From positions 44,050 to 108,049 of the forward strand of contig NZ_JAODIX010000031.1 of the NCBI RefSeq assembly GCF_026586675.1: DNA of 64,000 nucleotides, given 5' to 3'. The notes below the pieces were generated by a model. The model was not told the DNA's origin. It did no database searches and saw only the letters and a list, made by a program, of their open reading frames with translations. The translations under genes and the position numbers were made by a program. This stretch comes from Halorubrum yunnanense. Its GTDB lineage: Archaea > Halobacteriota > Halobacteria > Halobacteriales > Haloferacaceae. This document shows positions 36,343-45,516 of this stretch, piece by piece (position 1 is the first letter of the stretch; the number at the start of each line of letters is the position of its first letter).

Positions 36343-36634
36343 AGTCGTCGTCGCCGTTCTGCGCGGCTTCGACGCGGTCCGCCGTCGACTCCAGCGCCTC
36401 GGCCAGCGTTCTCGCTTGCGCGGGCGAGAGGTCGATCTCGTCGGCGTGGGCGGGGAGGTCGTCGATCGCCGTGTTGTCGAGTTCGACTTCCAGCGTGACC
36501 TGCTCGGGGTCCTCGCGGGGCGCGGTGACGTTCACGACACCGGGCGCGTCGGCCTCGAACTCGTGGCCGCGGGCGCGGCCGTCGACGAGATCGAGCGTCG
36601 TATAGGCGTTCACGCGGAGCAGTCGGTCGGACAT
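36335..36634 (-). CDS. Small conserved haloarchaeal protein (DUF6360-like)
   Basis: 99-aa acidic soluble protein beginning MSDRLLRVNAYTTLDLVDG. It has alternating strands (VTLEVELDNTAIDDL) and a C-terminal helix (LSPAQARTLAEALESTADRVEAA). I associate it with DUF6360 from memory. It starts 1 nt after the nitrite/sulfite reductase stop, so it is probably co-transcribed with it. Its stop codon is supplied by the TTTATAAA box ending the repeat element. Confidence 0.8.
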   Translation of the reverse strand: MSDRLLRVNAYTTLDLVDGRARGHEFEADAPGVVNVTAPREDPEQVTLEVELDNTAIDDLPAHADEIDLSPAQARTLAEALESTADRVEAAQNGDDDSL

Positions 36635-36635
36635 C

Positions 36636-38405
36636 TCAGTCGTCCGCCGGCGTCGAGGGCGCGTCCTCCATCGAGTCGTTCTCGGCGTACGGGTACCAGG
36701 TGCGCTTCGTGTTGTGCATCATCGGGTCCTCGTAGTCGGTCTCCTCCGGGTCGACGAACGCGTCCAGCTCGTCGTCGTCGTGGCCGGCGACGAACGCGCG
36801 GAACGACTCGTCCTCGTCGCGCTCGGCGGCGAAGCTCTCGACCAGGTTCGCGATCGCGCCCGGCACCTCGTCGACGGGCACGCGCTGGGTGACCCACCGA
36901 GCGAACTGCGGGTCCTCGCCGAGCCCGCCGCCGAGGCCGACGTCGAGCGCCTCGACGGGGTCCCCGTCCTTGCGGGTCTTCATCCCGCGCAGGCTCACGT
37001 CGGCGATCTGCGGCTGCGCGCAGGAGGCCGTACAGCCGGAGAGGTGGATGTGGAACTCGTCGACGTCGTCCGGGAGGTCGACGTTGGCCTTCAGCCAGCG
37101 GGCGAACCGGACCTGCCGGTTCTTCGTCTCGACGATCGACAGCGAGCAGAACTCGGTGCCGGTACACGCGACCGAGCCGCGCATGAACGGCGAGGGGGAC
37201 GGCGAGTAGTGGTCTAGGAGGGGCTCGTCGAGGAACTCGTCGATGGCGTCGTCCGGCACGTCGGTGACGATGACGTTCTGGCGCTGCGAGAGCCGCACCT
37301 CGCCGGAGCCGTACTCCTCGGCGAGGTCGGCCAGATTGAGGACGTCGGCGGCGCCCATCCGCCCGACGAGTACGTTCAGCCCGACGAAATTCGTCCCGTC
37401 CTTCTGGCCGTGGACACCGATCAGGTCGTTGCGCTCGCCCTCGCCGGCGTTGTAGCTGTACTCCTCGCGAACGTCGCGCCCGGCGGTCTCAAGTTCGAAG
37501 TCGACGTACTCCTCCTGTAGCGTCTCGCGGACTTCGTCCGCGCCCCACTCGTCGACGAGGAACTTCACGCGGGCGTTGTACCGGTCCTCGCGGTCGCCGT
37601 TGTCGCGGAACAGCGCGGAGAGCCCGCCGGCGACGTCAGAAACGCGCTCCGGCGGCACCCAGACGTCGATGTCGCGGGCGAGCCGCGGCTCGTTACGCGC
37701 GAGCCCGCCGCCGACGCGGACGTTGAAGCCGACGACGTCCTCGGTCTCGTCGCCGTCGCCCGCCCCGCCGACCGTCTTGTACGCGGGCTCGAACGCGAGG
37801 TCGTTGATGTCGCCCTGCCCGGAACCGTCGGCGGAACCGGTCACGGAGACCTTCCACTTCCGCGGGAGGTTCGCGTGGTCGTCGTTCCCCTTGAACGTCT
37901 CGTTGAGCTCGGCGATGACGGGCCACGCGTCGATCACTTCCTGCCCGTCCTTGCCCGCGACCGGGTTCCCGACGATATTCCGCCAGGAGTCGCCGCAGGC
38001 CTGCTGGGTGGAGAGGCCGTTTTCCTCCAGCTTCTCGAAGATCGCCGGCACGTCCGACAGCTCGATCCAGTGGAGCTGGATCGACTGTCGGGTGGTGAAG
38101 TCGGCGTAGGCGTCGCCGAAGACCGGGTTCGTCCCGGGCCCGCGGGCGTACTCGTCGGCGATCTCGCCGACGGTCCGGAGCTGTCCGGGTTCGAGCACCC
38201 CGTTCGGGGTCCCGATCCGCATCATGAAGTACCCCTCCTGCCCGTTCCGCTGGTGGTAGAGGCCCCACCACTTGAAGCGCTCGAACCACGCGTCCCGCTC
38301 GTCGTCCGGGATCGACTCGTACCCCTCCTCAGCGAACTCGAACAGGCGGTCACGGACCTCGTTCCCGTACGCCTCCGACTTCCAGTTTTCGACGTCTGTT
38401 GGCAT
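36636..38405 (-). CDS. nirA: Ferredoxin-dependent nitrite/sulfite reductase
   Basis: Siroheme and 4Fe-4S enzyme that reduces nitrite to ammonia (or sulfite to sulfide) by six electrons. 589 aa with two ferrodoxin-like halves: YFMMRIGTPNGVL and TTRQSIQLHWI in the first, FVGLNVLVGRMGAADV and LSQRQNVIVTDV in the second. Cluster ligands Cys414 and Cys420 (ACTGTEFC) and Cys458 and Cys462 (GCTASC) are present. Nitrite and sulfite reductases are hard to separate by eye. It stands apart from any nitrate reductase in this window. Confidence 0.92.
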   Translation of the reverse strand: MPTDVENWKSEAYGNEVRDRLFEFAEEGYESIPDDERDAWFERFKWWGLYHQRNGQEGYFMMRIGTPNGVLEPGQLRTVGEIADEYARGPGTNPVFGDAYADFTTRQSIQLHWIELSDVPAIFEKLEENGLSTQQACGDSWRNIVGNPVAGKDGQEVIDAWPVIAELNETFKGNDDHANLPRKWKVSVTGSADGSGQGDINDLAFEPAYKTVGGAGDGDETEDVVGFNVRVGGGLARNEPRLARDIDVWVPPERVSDVAGGLSALFRDNGDREDRYNARVKFLVDEWGADEVRETLQEEYVDFELETAGRDVREEYSYNAGEGERNDLIGVHGQKDGTNFVGLNVLVGRMGAADVLNLADLAEEYGSGEVRLSQRQNVIVTDVPDDAIDEFLDEPLLDHYSPSPSPFMRGSVACTGTEFCSLSIVETKNRQVRFARWLKANVDLPDDVDEFHIHLSGCTASCAQPQIADVSLRGMKTRKDGDPVEALDVGLGGGLGEDPQFARWVTQRVPVDEVPGAIANLVESFAAERDEDESFRAFVAGHDDDELDAFVDPEETDYEDPMMHNTKRTWYPYAENDSMEDAPSTPADD

Positions 38406-38497
38406 CGATCCCGCCTACACCGGACACCCACATAGGCGACCGCGTCGGGTCAACGTTCCCCGGTGCCCCACCGATGAAGCATATGTTGCCGCTTTCC

Positions 38498-38830
38498 TCA
38501 GGGCCCCACGCGGCGGACCGCGGAGCGGTCGATTTCGGTGAACTCGCCCCCGCGTACCCGCCCGATCGGGACCCATCCGGTCGTCCCCGTCGCCCCGCAC
38601 GCGATACACTGGCCGTAGACGCGGGCCTCCACGCCCGCGCCGTCGACGCCGACCTCTTGGAAGTTCTCGACGACCAGATCGACCAGATCGCAGGCGCAGA
38701 AACCGGGCGCGTCGAGCCGCCACAGTTCGCTCACACGCACTTCCCGGCTGTCGTCGACGGATATCCACGCCCCGTCGTCGAGGACGCGCAATCGAGTGGT
38801 CACGGCCGTCGTTCGCCCGCGACGACCCAA
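38498..38830 (-). CDS. Hypothetical protein with Cys pairs
   Basis: 110 aa; residues FCACDLVD and QCIACGATG give two Cys pairs that could hold a zinc ion. The N-terminus is basic and may be misassigned; an in-frame GTG about nine codons downstream is an alternative start. No family recognised. It lies 92 bp upstream of, and on the same strand as, the nitrite/sulfite reductase, so a short operon is possible. Confidence 0.6.
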   Translation of the reverse strand: MGRRGRTTAVTTRLRVLDDGAWISVDDSREVRVSELWRLDAPGFCACDLVDLVVENFQEVGVDGAGVEARVYGQCIACGATGTTGWVPIGRVRGGEFTEIDRSAVRRVGP

Positions 38831-39019
38831 TGGGTGACGGTGGTCGCAATCGGCGACCGTGTCGGTGACGCCGCGAGATCGGAAACCCGCCCGACTGCAC
38901 CGACCTCTCCCGTAAAATTAGCATCCGAACTATCGGACACAAAATCCGGTATCCGAGAGCGGTGGTCCGATTTACAGGTGTACCGATGCTTATGGCTCGT
39001 GCCCGCTTACACCCGTGTG

Positions 39020-39145
39020 ATGACCGATTCGGTTCCCGACTCCACCGGCGATCGACCCGTCGGCTTGACCGACGACGAGTACCGACAGCACGCCTCCGCG
39101 GACGTGGCGCCCGAGCTCTTCGCGCGCACGGCCGAGCGACGATGA
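39020..39145 (+). CDS. Small acidic protein, 41 aa
   Basis: Begins MTDSVPDSTGDRPVGLTDDE. A TATA-like GCTTATGG at 38987-38994 lies about 28 nt before the ATG, the distance for a leaderless mRNA. Its TGA overlaps the next ATG (ATGA). No domain; likely a real micro-protein because of the promoter and coupling. Confidence 0.55.
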   Translation: MTDSVPDSTGDRPVGLTDDEYRQHASADVAPELFARTAERR

Positions 39146-39360
39146 CCGAGCGCCGTGACCCCGAGACGCGGAACGACGAGCGAGGAGACGCCGAGGCCGA
39201 CGCGGACGACGAAGCGGATGCCGGTCTCCAGCCTGACGCGGACGACGAGGCGGGCTCCGGCCCCGAGCCCGACGAGGACACGGGACACCTCGACGACATC
39301 GAGGACGGCGTCGGCTGTACCGAAATCTGGGAACGGCTCTCAGAGCAACGAGAGGGGTAG
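39142..39360 (+). CDS. Small acidic protein, 72 aa
   Basis: Starts in an ATGA overlap with the preceding 41-aa ORF. The body is very acidic, Asp/Glu/Ala-rich (DAEADADDEADAG), ending DIEDGVGCTEIWERLSEQREG, where the last 20 residues look folded. Function unknown; intrinsic disorder is likely for the first 45 residues. Confidence 0.6.
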   Translation: MTERRDPETRNDERGDAEADADDEADAGLQPDADDEAGSGPEPDEDTGHLDDIEDGVGCTEIWERLSEQREG

Positions 39361-39461
39361 CTCACCGTCGCACGCCGATCGGCCCCGCACGTCGGCCGAT
39401 CCCGCACGCCAGGGCGCGCGCGGCGCGGCGTCGGTCTCGACGAGTACGCTGCGGAAGGGGT

Positions 39462-40001
39462 CTACGACAGGTGCGCGGCGATGTCAGCCTCGGTGAGGAT
39501 CCCGACCGTCTCGCCGCCCTCGGTGACCATCACGGCCTTGTAGTGGTCCAGCAGGTTCCGGGCCTCGTCGACGGTCGCGCTCGTCGCGACCGTGGGGAAC
39601 GACTCGCTCATCACCTCGCTGACCGGGTGATCGCCGACGTTCTCGCCCGCGTGAACCACGTCACCCTGGCTGATCGAGCCGACGGGCACGCCGTTCTGGA
39701 GCACCGGAAGCTGCGAGTACGCCTCTCCTTCCATCAGGTCGACCGCCTCGCGCACCGCGTCGTCGGGCGCGACGCTGATCACCGTCTCGTTCATCAGGTC
39801 GGTCGCCCGCACGACCTCGCCTTCCGCCTCCTGGAGCGCGTTGACGATCCGCCGGAGCGTCGAGAGCCGCGGGTCGACGTCGCCGCCCTCGATCCGGGCG
39901 ATCAGGGGCTGGGAGACGTCCGCCGCGTCCGCCAGCTCGCTCTGAGTCAGCTCCAGCGTCGTCCGCCGCTCGCGGAGGTCCTGTGGCGTCGGGAGTTCCA
40001 T
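39462..40001 (-). CDS. XRE-type HTH regulator with two CBS domains
   Basis: 179 aa. N-terminal helix-turn-helix (residues 7-60: LRERRTTLELTQSELADAADVSQPLIARIEGG) followed by two CBS domains (DLMNETVISVAPDDAVREAVDLM and VMSESFPTVATSATVDEARNLLDHYKAVMV). CBS pairs bind adenine nucleotides, so this archaeal-type regulator probably senses energy or nucleotide state. Single gene; the AT-rich GGTTATTAGAAAAGG just upstream contains its promoter. Confidence 0.93.
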   Translation of the reverse strand: MELPTPQDLRERRTTLELTQSELADAADVSQPLIARIEGGDVDPRLSTLRRIVNALQEAEGEVVRATDLMNETVISVAPDDAVREAVDLMEGEAYSQLPVLQNGVPVGSISQGDVVHAGENVGDHPVSEVMSESFPTVATSATVDEARNLLDHYKAVMVTEGGETVGILTEADIAAHLS

Positions 40002-40092
40002 ACGTCGAATAACTCCGGGTTATTAGAAAAGGTTTCGACGGCGACCGATATCGCCCCGACCGTCGCCGCGAGTGCGGGAGGAGGCGGAGAGC

Positions 40093-40464
40093 CTACTCGT
40101 CGCCGTCGTCGTCCTCGTCGCCCTCCGTCTCGGCGATCTCGATGACCTCGAGGGGGACGTCTCGCAGCGCGCCGCCGACCTCGCTCTTCGCGATCCGCTC
40201 GGCGTGCTCCTCGCTGTCGGCGTTGAAGATGTCGATCTCCAGGAGGAGGCCGACCAGGGCCGTGTTCGCCGCGAGGAACGCGGCGTCGAACGGCTCGCCG
40301 CAGGCCGGACAGCCGGTGAGGCCGGGCTCGACCTCGACGTACTGCTTGTCCGTCTCGTTGAGTCGCTTGCCGGCTTCGCTGACCGCGACGCCGATGGCGT
40401 CGTCGGTCTCCTCGACGTCGCGGACCAACCAGGCGGCTTCCATCGCGACTTCGTAGTTGCTCAT
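40093..40464 (-). CDS. UPF0212/DUF555 family protein
   Basis: 123-aa archaeal conserved protein. Family features: MSNYEVAMEAAWLVRDVEETDDAIGVAVSEAG, the Cys pair GCPACGEPFDAAF (about residues 51-63) and EIDIFNADSEEHAERIAKSEVGGALRD. It ends in an acidic tail. The function is unknown. Monocistronic by position, 96 nt upstream of leuB's end. Confidence 0.9.
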   Translation of the reverse strand: MSNYEVAMEAAWLVRDVEETDDAIGVAVSEAGKRLNETDKQYVEVEPGLTGCPACGEPFDAAFLAANTALVGLLLEIDIFNADSEEHAERIAKSEVGGALRDVPLEVIEIAETEGDEDDDGDE

Positions 40465-40560
40465 ACCCGAGTCGAGGGACCGCAGGGTCTCCTTTCTTGT
40501 GGTTCGCCCGCGGTCCCCGTGAAAACCGGCGTCCCGAGAGTGACGAGAACGGCCCCTCGC

Positions 40561-41559
40561 CTACAGCCGGTCGACGATCGCCGCAGTGACCTCGTCGGTC
40601 GTCGCGTCGCCGCCGAGGTCGCCGGTGCGGGGGCCGTCCGAGAGCACGCCCTCCACGGCGTCGCGCACGCGCTGTCCCTCCTCGCCGTAGCTGAGGTACT
40701 CCAGCAGCATCGCGGCCGACAGTACCGCCGCCGTCGGGTTCGCGATCCCCTGGCCGGCGATGTCGGGCGCCGTGCCGTGGACCGGCTCGAACAGCGCGTT
40801 GTCGTGGCCGACGTTCGCCGACGGGAGCAGGCCGAGCCCGCCGACGAGCCCGGCCGCCAAGTCCGAGAGGACGTCGCCGGCGAGGTTCGGGCAGACGACC
40901 ACGCCGTACTGCGTCGGGTCGAGCGGGAGCTTCGTCGCGAACGCGTCCATCAGCTCCTCGTCGGCGTCGACGCCGCGCTCCTCGGCGACCGAAAGCACCT
41001 CATCGCGGAACCGGCCGTCCGTCTCGCGCATCACGTTCGCCTTGTGCGCGACGGTGAACCCGTCTTCGGGGCCGCCGACGGGCCCGCGTCCGTCCGTGAC
41101 GAACTCGCAGGCGAACTCCGCCAGTTCGCGCGAGGCCGACGAGGTGACGACCCGCGTGAGCGTCGAGAGGTCCTCGGAGAGCCGGCCCTCGTGGCCCGAG
41201 TAGACGCCCTCGGTGTTCTCTCGCAGGAAGACGACGTCCGTCTCCGGGCGGACCGCGTCGACGCCGGGGTACGCCCTCGCCGGCCGGACGTTGACGAACG
41301 AGTCGACGGCGTCACGCAGCGGGAGGATGACGTCGGCGGCGGTCTCGCCGGCCGCGCCGAACAGCGTCGCGTCCGCGTCCGCGGCGAGCTCGTAGGTTTC
41401 CGCCGGGAGCGCCTCACCGGTCGCCTCCTCCGTCGCGTCGCCCGCCTCGGCGGAGACGAACTCGAAGCCGAGGTCGAACGCCTCAAGCACCTCGAGGGCG
41501 GCCGGGACGACTTCTCGGCCGATCCCGTCGCCCTCGATGACGACGATCTCCTCGCCCAT
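40561..41559 (-). CDS. leuB: 3-isopropylmalate dehydrogenase
   Basis: Third specific step of leucine synthesis, NAD-dependent oxidative decarboxylation. 332 aa of the beta-decarboxylating dehydrogenase family: [68 protein letters not shown] and [18 protein letters not shown]. It begins at the base after the leuD stop and is the last gene of the ilv-leu operon. Confidence 0.94.
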   Translation of the reverse strand: MGEEIVVIEGDGIGREVVPAALEVLEAFDLGFEFVSAEAGDATEEATGEALPAETYELAADADATLFGAAGETAADVILPLRDAVDSFVNVRPARAYPGVDAVRPETDVVFLRENTEGVYSGHEGRLSEDLSTLTRVVTSSASRELAEFACEFVTDGRGPVGGPEDGFTVAHKANVMRETDGRFRDEVLSVAEERGVDADEELMDAFATKLPLDPTQYGVVVCPNLAGDVLSDLAAGLVGGLGLLPSANVGHDNALFEPVHGTAPDIAGQGIANPTAAVLSAAMLLEYLSYGEEGQRVRDAVEGVLSDGPRTGDLGGDATTDEVTAAIVDRL

Positions 41560-42165
41560 TCAGTCGTCACCCTCGACGTAGGGGAGCCCGTCGACGGTCG
41601 CGTCGACCTTGCTCCGATTCGAGTACATCAGCGCGGTCGTGTCCCAGATGCCGTCGATCAGCGCCTCCCGCATCGCGTCGTCGACGTCGACGTCGATGAC
41701 GGTGTCGCCGTACGCCACGGTCTTGGCCTCGACGTCGATCTCGACGTCGCCGTCGGGGTTGTCCTCGATCCACGCCTGGAGCTCCGTGACCGTCTCGTGG
41801 TCGGCGGTGACCGCCGGGATCCCGAGCGACTTGCAGTTGTCGCGGAAGATCTCGGCGTACGACTCGCCGACGACCCCGTCGATCCCCCACCGCATCATCG
41901 CCTGCGGGGCGTGCTCTCGGGAGGAGCCGCAGCCGAAGTTGGAGTTGACGACCGCGATCGACGCGCCCTCGAAGCGATTGAGCGGGTGGTCGTTGAACTC
42001 CCCGTCGTCGTCCCGCCGGGCGTCGTAGAAGAGGTAGTCCGCCATGTTGTCGAACGTGACCTCCTTCATGAACTTCGCCGGCAGGATCTGGTCGGTGTCG
42101 ACGTCGTCGCCGGGGATCGGCACCCCGGTGCCGGCGACGTCGGTGATGTGCTGGTCTTCGCTCAT
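41560..42165 (-). CDS. leuD: 3-isopropylmalate dehydratase small subunit
   Basis: Swivel-domain subunit that pairs with LeuC. 201 aa with GDDVDTDQILPAKFMKEV and the YLxxCGxxSR-like block NFGCGSSREHAPQAMM. Its ATG overlaps the TGA of a 32-aa ORF (ATGA), and the Shine-Dalgarno GGAGGTGAG lies within the last codons of that ORF, so initiation is probably coupled to its translation. Confidence 0.95.
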   Translation of the reverse strand: MSEDQHITDVAGTGVPIPGDDVDTDQILPAKFMKEVTFDNMADYLFYDARRDDDGEFNDHPLNRFEGASIAVVNSNFGCGSSREHAPQAMMRWGIDGVVGESYAEIFRDNCKSLGIPAVTADHETVTELQAWIEDNPDGDVEIDVEAKTVAYGDTVIDVDVDDAMREALIDGIWDTTALMYSNRSKVDATVDGLPYVEGDD

Positions 42166-42260
42166 CGCGTCTCACCTCCAGTGAGACCGATGACGAAGAC
42201 GTCGTCGCGCGACTCCGTCGTGCGACGGAAATCCGCGCCCGGATCGGCGTCGGGGGCCAT
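42162..42260 (-). CDS. 32-aa ORF between leuC and leuD
   Basis: Begins MAPDADPGADFRRTTES and ends VIGLTGGETR. Its ATG overlaps the leuC TGA by one base (TGATG) and its TGA overlaps the leuD ATG (ATGA), so the three reading frames form an unbroken coupled chain. The last six codons carry GGAGGTGAG, the leuD ribosome-binding site. It may act as a coupling peptide rather than a protein with its own role. Confidence 0.6.
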   Translation of the reverse strand: MAPDADPGADFRRTTESRDDVFVIGLTGGETR

Positions 42261-43720
42261 CAGTCCGCCACCTCCTCGACGCCGCCGGCACCGCCCGTCG
42301 GCCCATCGTCTAGGTAGTCGCGCGCGTCGGTGACCTCGCCCTCGACGGCCGCGGCCGCGACCATCGCGGGGCTCATCAAGACGGTGCGGCCGTCCTTCGA
42401 CCCCTGCCGCCCGACGAAGTTGCGGTTCGAGGAGGAGGCGCACACCTCGTCGCCCTCCAGGGCGTCGTCGTTCATCGCGAGGCACATCGAGCAGCCGGCG
42501 CGCCGCCACTGGAAGCCGGCGTTGATGAAGACCTCGTCGATGCCGCGCTCCTCGCACTGCTGACGCACGGTCTCGGAGCCGGGGACGGCCAGCGCGCGGA
42601 CGTCCTCGTCGACCGTGTTGTCCTCGAGGATCTTCGCGGCCTCCTCGAAGTCGGAGAGGCGGCCGTTCGTGCAGGTGCCCAGGAACGCCACGTCGACGTC
42701 GTAGCCGAGCATCGACTGGCCCGGCTCGATCTCCATGTGGTCGAGCGCTTGCTCTGCGGCCTCCCGGTCCGTCCGGGCCTCGAAGTCGTCCGGGCCCGGG
42801 ACCGGGTCCGAGATCTCGATCACCTGCCCGGGGTTGATCCCCCAGGTGACGAGCGGGTCGAGCCCGTCGGCGTCGACCGTGACGACGTCGTCGTACTCGG
42901 CGTCGTCGTCCGACGCGACCGACTCCCAGTACGCCTTCCGACCCTCGAAGGCCTCGCCCTCGGGGGCGTACTCGCGGCCCTCCAAGTACTCGTAGGTCGT
43001 CTCGTCCGGGTTGATGTAGCCGGCGCGGGCGCCGCCCTCGATAGACATGTTACACACCGCGAGCCGGCCCTCCATGTCGAGCGCCTCGATCGCGGGGCCG
43101 CCGTACTCGTACACGTGACCGACGCCGCCGTCGACGCCGAGGTCCTGAATCACCTTCAGGATCACGTCCTTCGCGTAGACGCCCTCGCCGAGCTCGCCCT
43201 CGACCTCGACCCGGCGGACCTTCTGTTTGTCCGCCGCGATACAGCCCGTCGCGAGCACGTCGCGGATCTGGCTCGTCCCGATGCCGACGCCGATGGAGCC
43301 GAACGCGCCGTGGGTCGCCGTGTGGCTGTCGCCGCAGGCGACGGTCATCCCCGGCTGGGAGAGGCCCAGCTCGGGGGCGACGACGTGGGTGATCCCCTGT
43401 TTGCCCGACTCGAAGCCGAAGAAGGTGATCCCGTTCTCGCTCACGTTGCGTTCGAGCGCGGAGAGCATCTCCTCGGCCTGGTCGTCGGCCAGCGGGCGCT
43501 CGCGCTTGTCGGCCTCCGTGGGCGCGATGTGGTCCGTCGTCGCGAACGTCCGCCCCGGGTACGCGACGTCGAGGTCGCGCTCGCGCAGCATCCCGAACGC
43601 CTGCGGGCTCGTCACCTCGTGGACGAGGTGGAGCCCGACGAACAGCTGGTCCTGGCCGTTCGGGAGCTCTGTCACCTTGTGTCGCTCCCACACCTTGTCG
43701 TACAGCGTCCCCTCGCTCAT
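42260..43720 (-). CDS. leuC: 3-isopropylmalate dehydratase large subunit
   Basis: Aconitase-family 4Fe-4S enzyme for isomerising 2- to 3-isopropylmalate. 486 aa: TLYDKVWERHKV start, ATTDHIAPT, VACGDSHTATHGAFGSIGVGIG, cluster Cys in FLGTCTNGRLSD and in WRRAGCSMCLAMNDD. The ATG at 43720 overlaps the ilvC stop by one base; an in-frame Gly/Arg-rich extension of 18 residues upstream is not coding. Confidence 0.95.
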   Translation of the reverse strand: MSEGTLYDKVWERHKVTELPNGQDQLFVGLHLVHEVTSPQAFGMLRERDLDVAYPGRTFATTDHIAPTEADKRERPLADDQAEEMLSALERNVSENGITFFGFESGKQGITHVVAPELGLSQPGMTVACGDSHTATHGAFGSIGVGIGTSQIRDVLATGCIAADKQKVRRVEVEGELGEGVYAKDVILKVIQDLGVDGGVGHVYEYGGPAIEALDMEGRLAVCNMSIEGGARAGYINPDETTYEYLEGREYAPEGEAFEGRKAYWESVASDDDAEYDDVVTVDADGLDPLVTWGINPGQVIEISDPVPGPDDFEARTDREAAEQALDHMEIEPGQSMLGYDVDVAFLGTCTNGRLSDFEEAAKILEDNTVDEDVRALAVPGSETVRQQCEERGIDEVFINAGFQWRRAGCSMCLAMNDDALEGDEVCASSSNRNFVGRQGSKDGRTVLMSPAMVAAAAVEGEVTDARDYLDDGPTGGAGGVEEVAD

Positions 43721-44775
43721 CAGGCCGACACCTCGGCCGACTCCTCCTCGCCTTCGTCGGCCTCCTCCTGCCACGCGAACAGGTCGCGCAGCTCCTCCCC
43801 GACGGCCTCGATCTCGTGGTTCTTCTCGGCGTTACGGAGCTGGGTGTACGCCGGCCGGCCGGCCTGATTCTCGGAGATCCACTCACGAGCGAAGGTGCCG
43901 TTCTGGACGTCTTCGAGGACCTCCTCCATGTTCGCGCGGACCTGATCGTCGATGATCTCGTCGCCTCGGCTGAGCCCGCCGTACTCGGCGGTGTATGAGA
44001 CGGAGTCCCACATGCCGCCGAGCCCGTCCTCGTACATCAGGTCGACGATGAGCTTGAGCTCGTTGAGCACCTCGAAGTACGCCATCTCCGGCGAGTAGCC
44101 GGCGTCGACGAGCGTCTCGTACCCCTGCTTAATCAGCGAGGTGACGCCGCCGCAGAGGACGGCCTGCTCGCCGAACAGGTCGGTCTCGGTCTCCTCGCGG
44201 AACGACGTCTCGACGACGCCGGCGCGGGTACAGCCGATGGCGGCCGCGTACGCGAGCCCCTTGTCGTGGGCCTCGCCCGTGGCGTCCTGGTAAATGGCCA
44301 GCAAGCCGGGGGTCCCCTCGTCGTTCTCGTAGTTGCGGCGGACGAGGTGACCGGGGGACTTCGGCGCGACCATCGTCACGTCGACGTCCTCGGGCGGCTG
44401 GATCTGGTTGTAGTGGATGTTGAATCCGTGCGCGAACTGGAGCGTGTCGCCGGCCTCCAGATTCGGCTCGACGGCGTTCTCGTACACGTCCGGCTGGACC
44501 GTGTCGGGGACGAGGACGCTCACGACGTCGGCCTCAGCGGCCGCGTCCGCGGGGGTCTCGTACCGGAGCCCGTCGCTCTCGGCGGCCGCTCGCGAGGAGC
44601 TGTCCTCGCAGAGGCCGACGACCACGTCCACCCCGCTCTCGGCGAGGTTCTGCGCGTGGGCGTGGCCCTGCGAGCCGTAGCCGAGGACGGCCACGGTCTC
44701 GTGCGCGATCGCCTCCTCGTCGGCGTCGTCGTCGTAGTATACTGTCGAATCGAACGTCTGCGTGTCTTCGGTCAT
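43720..44775 (-). CDS. ilvC: Ketol-acid reductoisomerase
   Basis: Class I (short) KARI, 351 aa, converting acetolactate or acetohydroxybutyrate to dihydroxy acids with NAD(P)H and Mg2+. Nucleotide loop [17 protein letters not shown], then [28 protein letters not shown], the metal site [12 protein letters not shown] and [18 protein letters not shown]. About 20 nt after ilvN and overlapping leuC by one base. The acidic C-terminal tail is haloarchaeal. Confidence 0.95.
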   Translation of the reverse strand: MTEDTQTFDSTVYYDDDADEEAIAHETVAVLGYGSQGHAHAQNLAESGVDVVVGLCEDSSSRAAAESDGLRYETPADAAAEADVVSVLVPDTVQPDVYENAVEPNLEAGDTLQFAHGFNIHYNQIQPPEDVDVTMVAPKSPGHLVRRNYENDEGTPGLLAIYQDATGEAHDKGLAYAAAIGCTRAGVVETSFREETETDLFGEQAVLCGGVTSLIKQGYETLVDAGYSPEMAYFEVLNELKLIVDLMYEDGLGGMWDSVSYTAEYGGLSRGDEIIDDQVRANMEEVLEDVQNGTFAREWISENQAGRPAYTQLRNAEKNHEIEAVGEELRDLFAWQEEADEGEEESAEVSA

Positions 44776-44796
44776 GTGTATCGTGTGGTCCGCGTG

Positions 44797-45516
44797 TCAG
44801 TCGTCGTGGGTGGTCGGTTCGCCGGCCGTTCCGGGTTTCTCTCCGGGCGCAGTCGGGGTATCGCCGCGCGCGAGCGCGGTCTGGCCCGTCCGGGCGATCT
44901 CGATAATGCCGAACTGGCGGAAGGCGTCGAGCGCGTCGTCGATCCGTGCCTCGTCGCCGGTGAGCTGGACGGTGATCGTCCGCGGCCCGGCGTCGAGCGT
45001 CCGACCGTCGTACATCTCGGCGACGGCGTGGACCGCCGCGGGGTCATCGGCCTCGACCTTCAGCAGGACGAGCTCGGCGGTGACCGCGTTGCCGGACACC
45101 TCCCCGACGGAGATCACCGGCTTCAGCTTGGCCATCTGCTTTTCGATCTGGTCGATGCCGGGGTCCGTCTCCTCGACGACCATGGTGATCCGCGAGTGGC
45201 CGTCCACGGTCGTCGGGCCGACGGTGAGGCTCTCGATGTTGAACTGGCGCCGGGAGACGAGCCCGGAGACGCGCGCGAGCACGCCCGGTTCGTCCTCCAC
45301 GAGCGCCGAGATGACGGCCCGGCGCGACTCGTGTTCCGCCTCGACGACGGGGTCGATCCGGATCCCTTCGAGGTTCCGGCGTCCGGTCGGGTGGTCCCGC
45401 TCCTCGGGGCCGGGCTGCTCGCTCGGCGCTGGTCGCGGGTCGGGCTCGGGTACGCCGGCGTCGGAGGGGGAGCCCCCGTCGGCCGCGGGTCGAGAGTCGG
45501 GCGAATCGCCGCTCAT
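44797..45516 (-). CDS. ilvN: Acetolactate synthase small (regulatory) subunit
   Basis: 239 aa. After a disordered 55-residue N-terminus there are two ACT-type halves: SALVEDEPGVLARVSGLVSRRQFNIESLTVG, the valine-binding side, and VTAELVLLKVEADDPAAVHAVAEM. It confers feedback control on IlvB. Its ATG overlaps the ilvB TGA (ATGA). Confidence 0.94.
   Translation of the reverse strand: MSGDSPDSRPAADGGSPSDAGVPEPDPRPAPSEQPGPEERDHPTGRRNLEGIRIDPVVEAEHESRRAVISALVEDEPGVLARVSGLVSRRQFNIESLTVGPTTVDGHSRITMVVEETDPGIDQIEKQMAKLKPVISVGEVSGNAVTAELVLLKVEADDPAAVHAVAEMYDGRTLDAGPRTITVQLTGDEARIDDALDAFRQFGIIEIARTGQTALARGDTPTAPGEKPGTAGEPTTHDD

Noticed and set aside
36060..36605. Plus-strand ORF of 181 codons running through element copy B, and a minus-strand ORF of 103 codons in copy C (58251-58562)
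   Set aside because: They cover the hairpins and conserved boxes of the non-coding element, are rich in Arg, Ser and Pro unlike haloarchaeal proteins, and the frames differ between copies.
38399..39019. Plus-strand open frame upstream of the 41-aa protein that would extend it to 248 residues
   Set aside because: The extension is antisense to the Cys-pair protein at 38498-38830 and the TATA-like box at 38987-38994 indicates a leaderless start at 39020.
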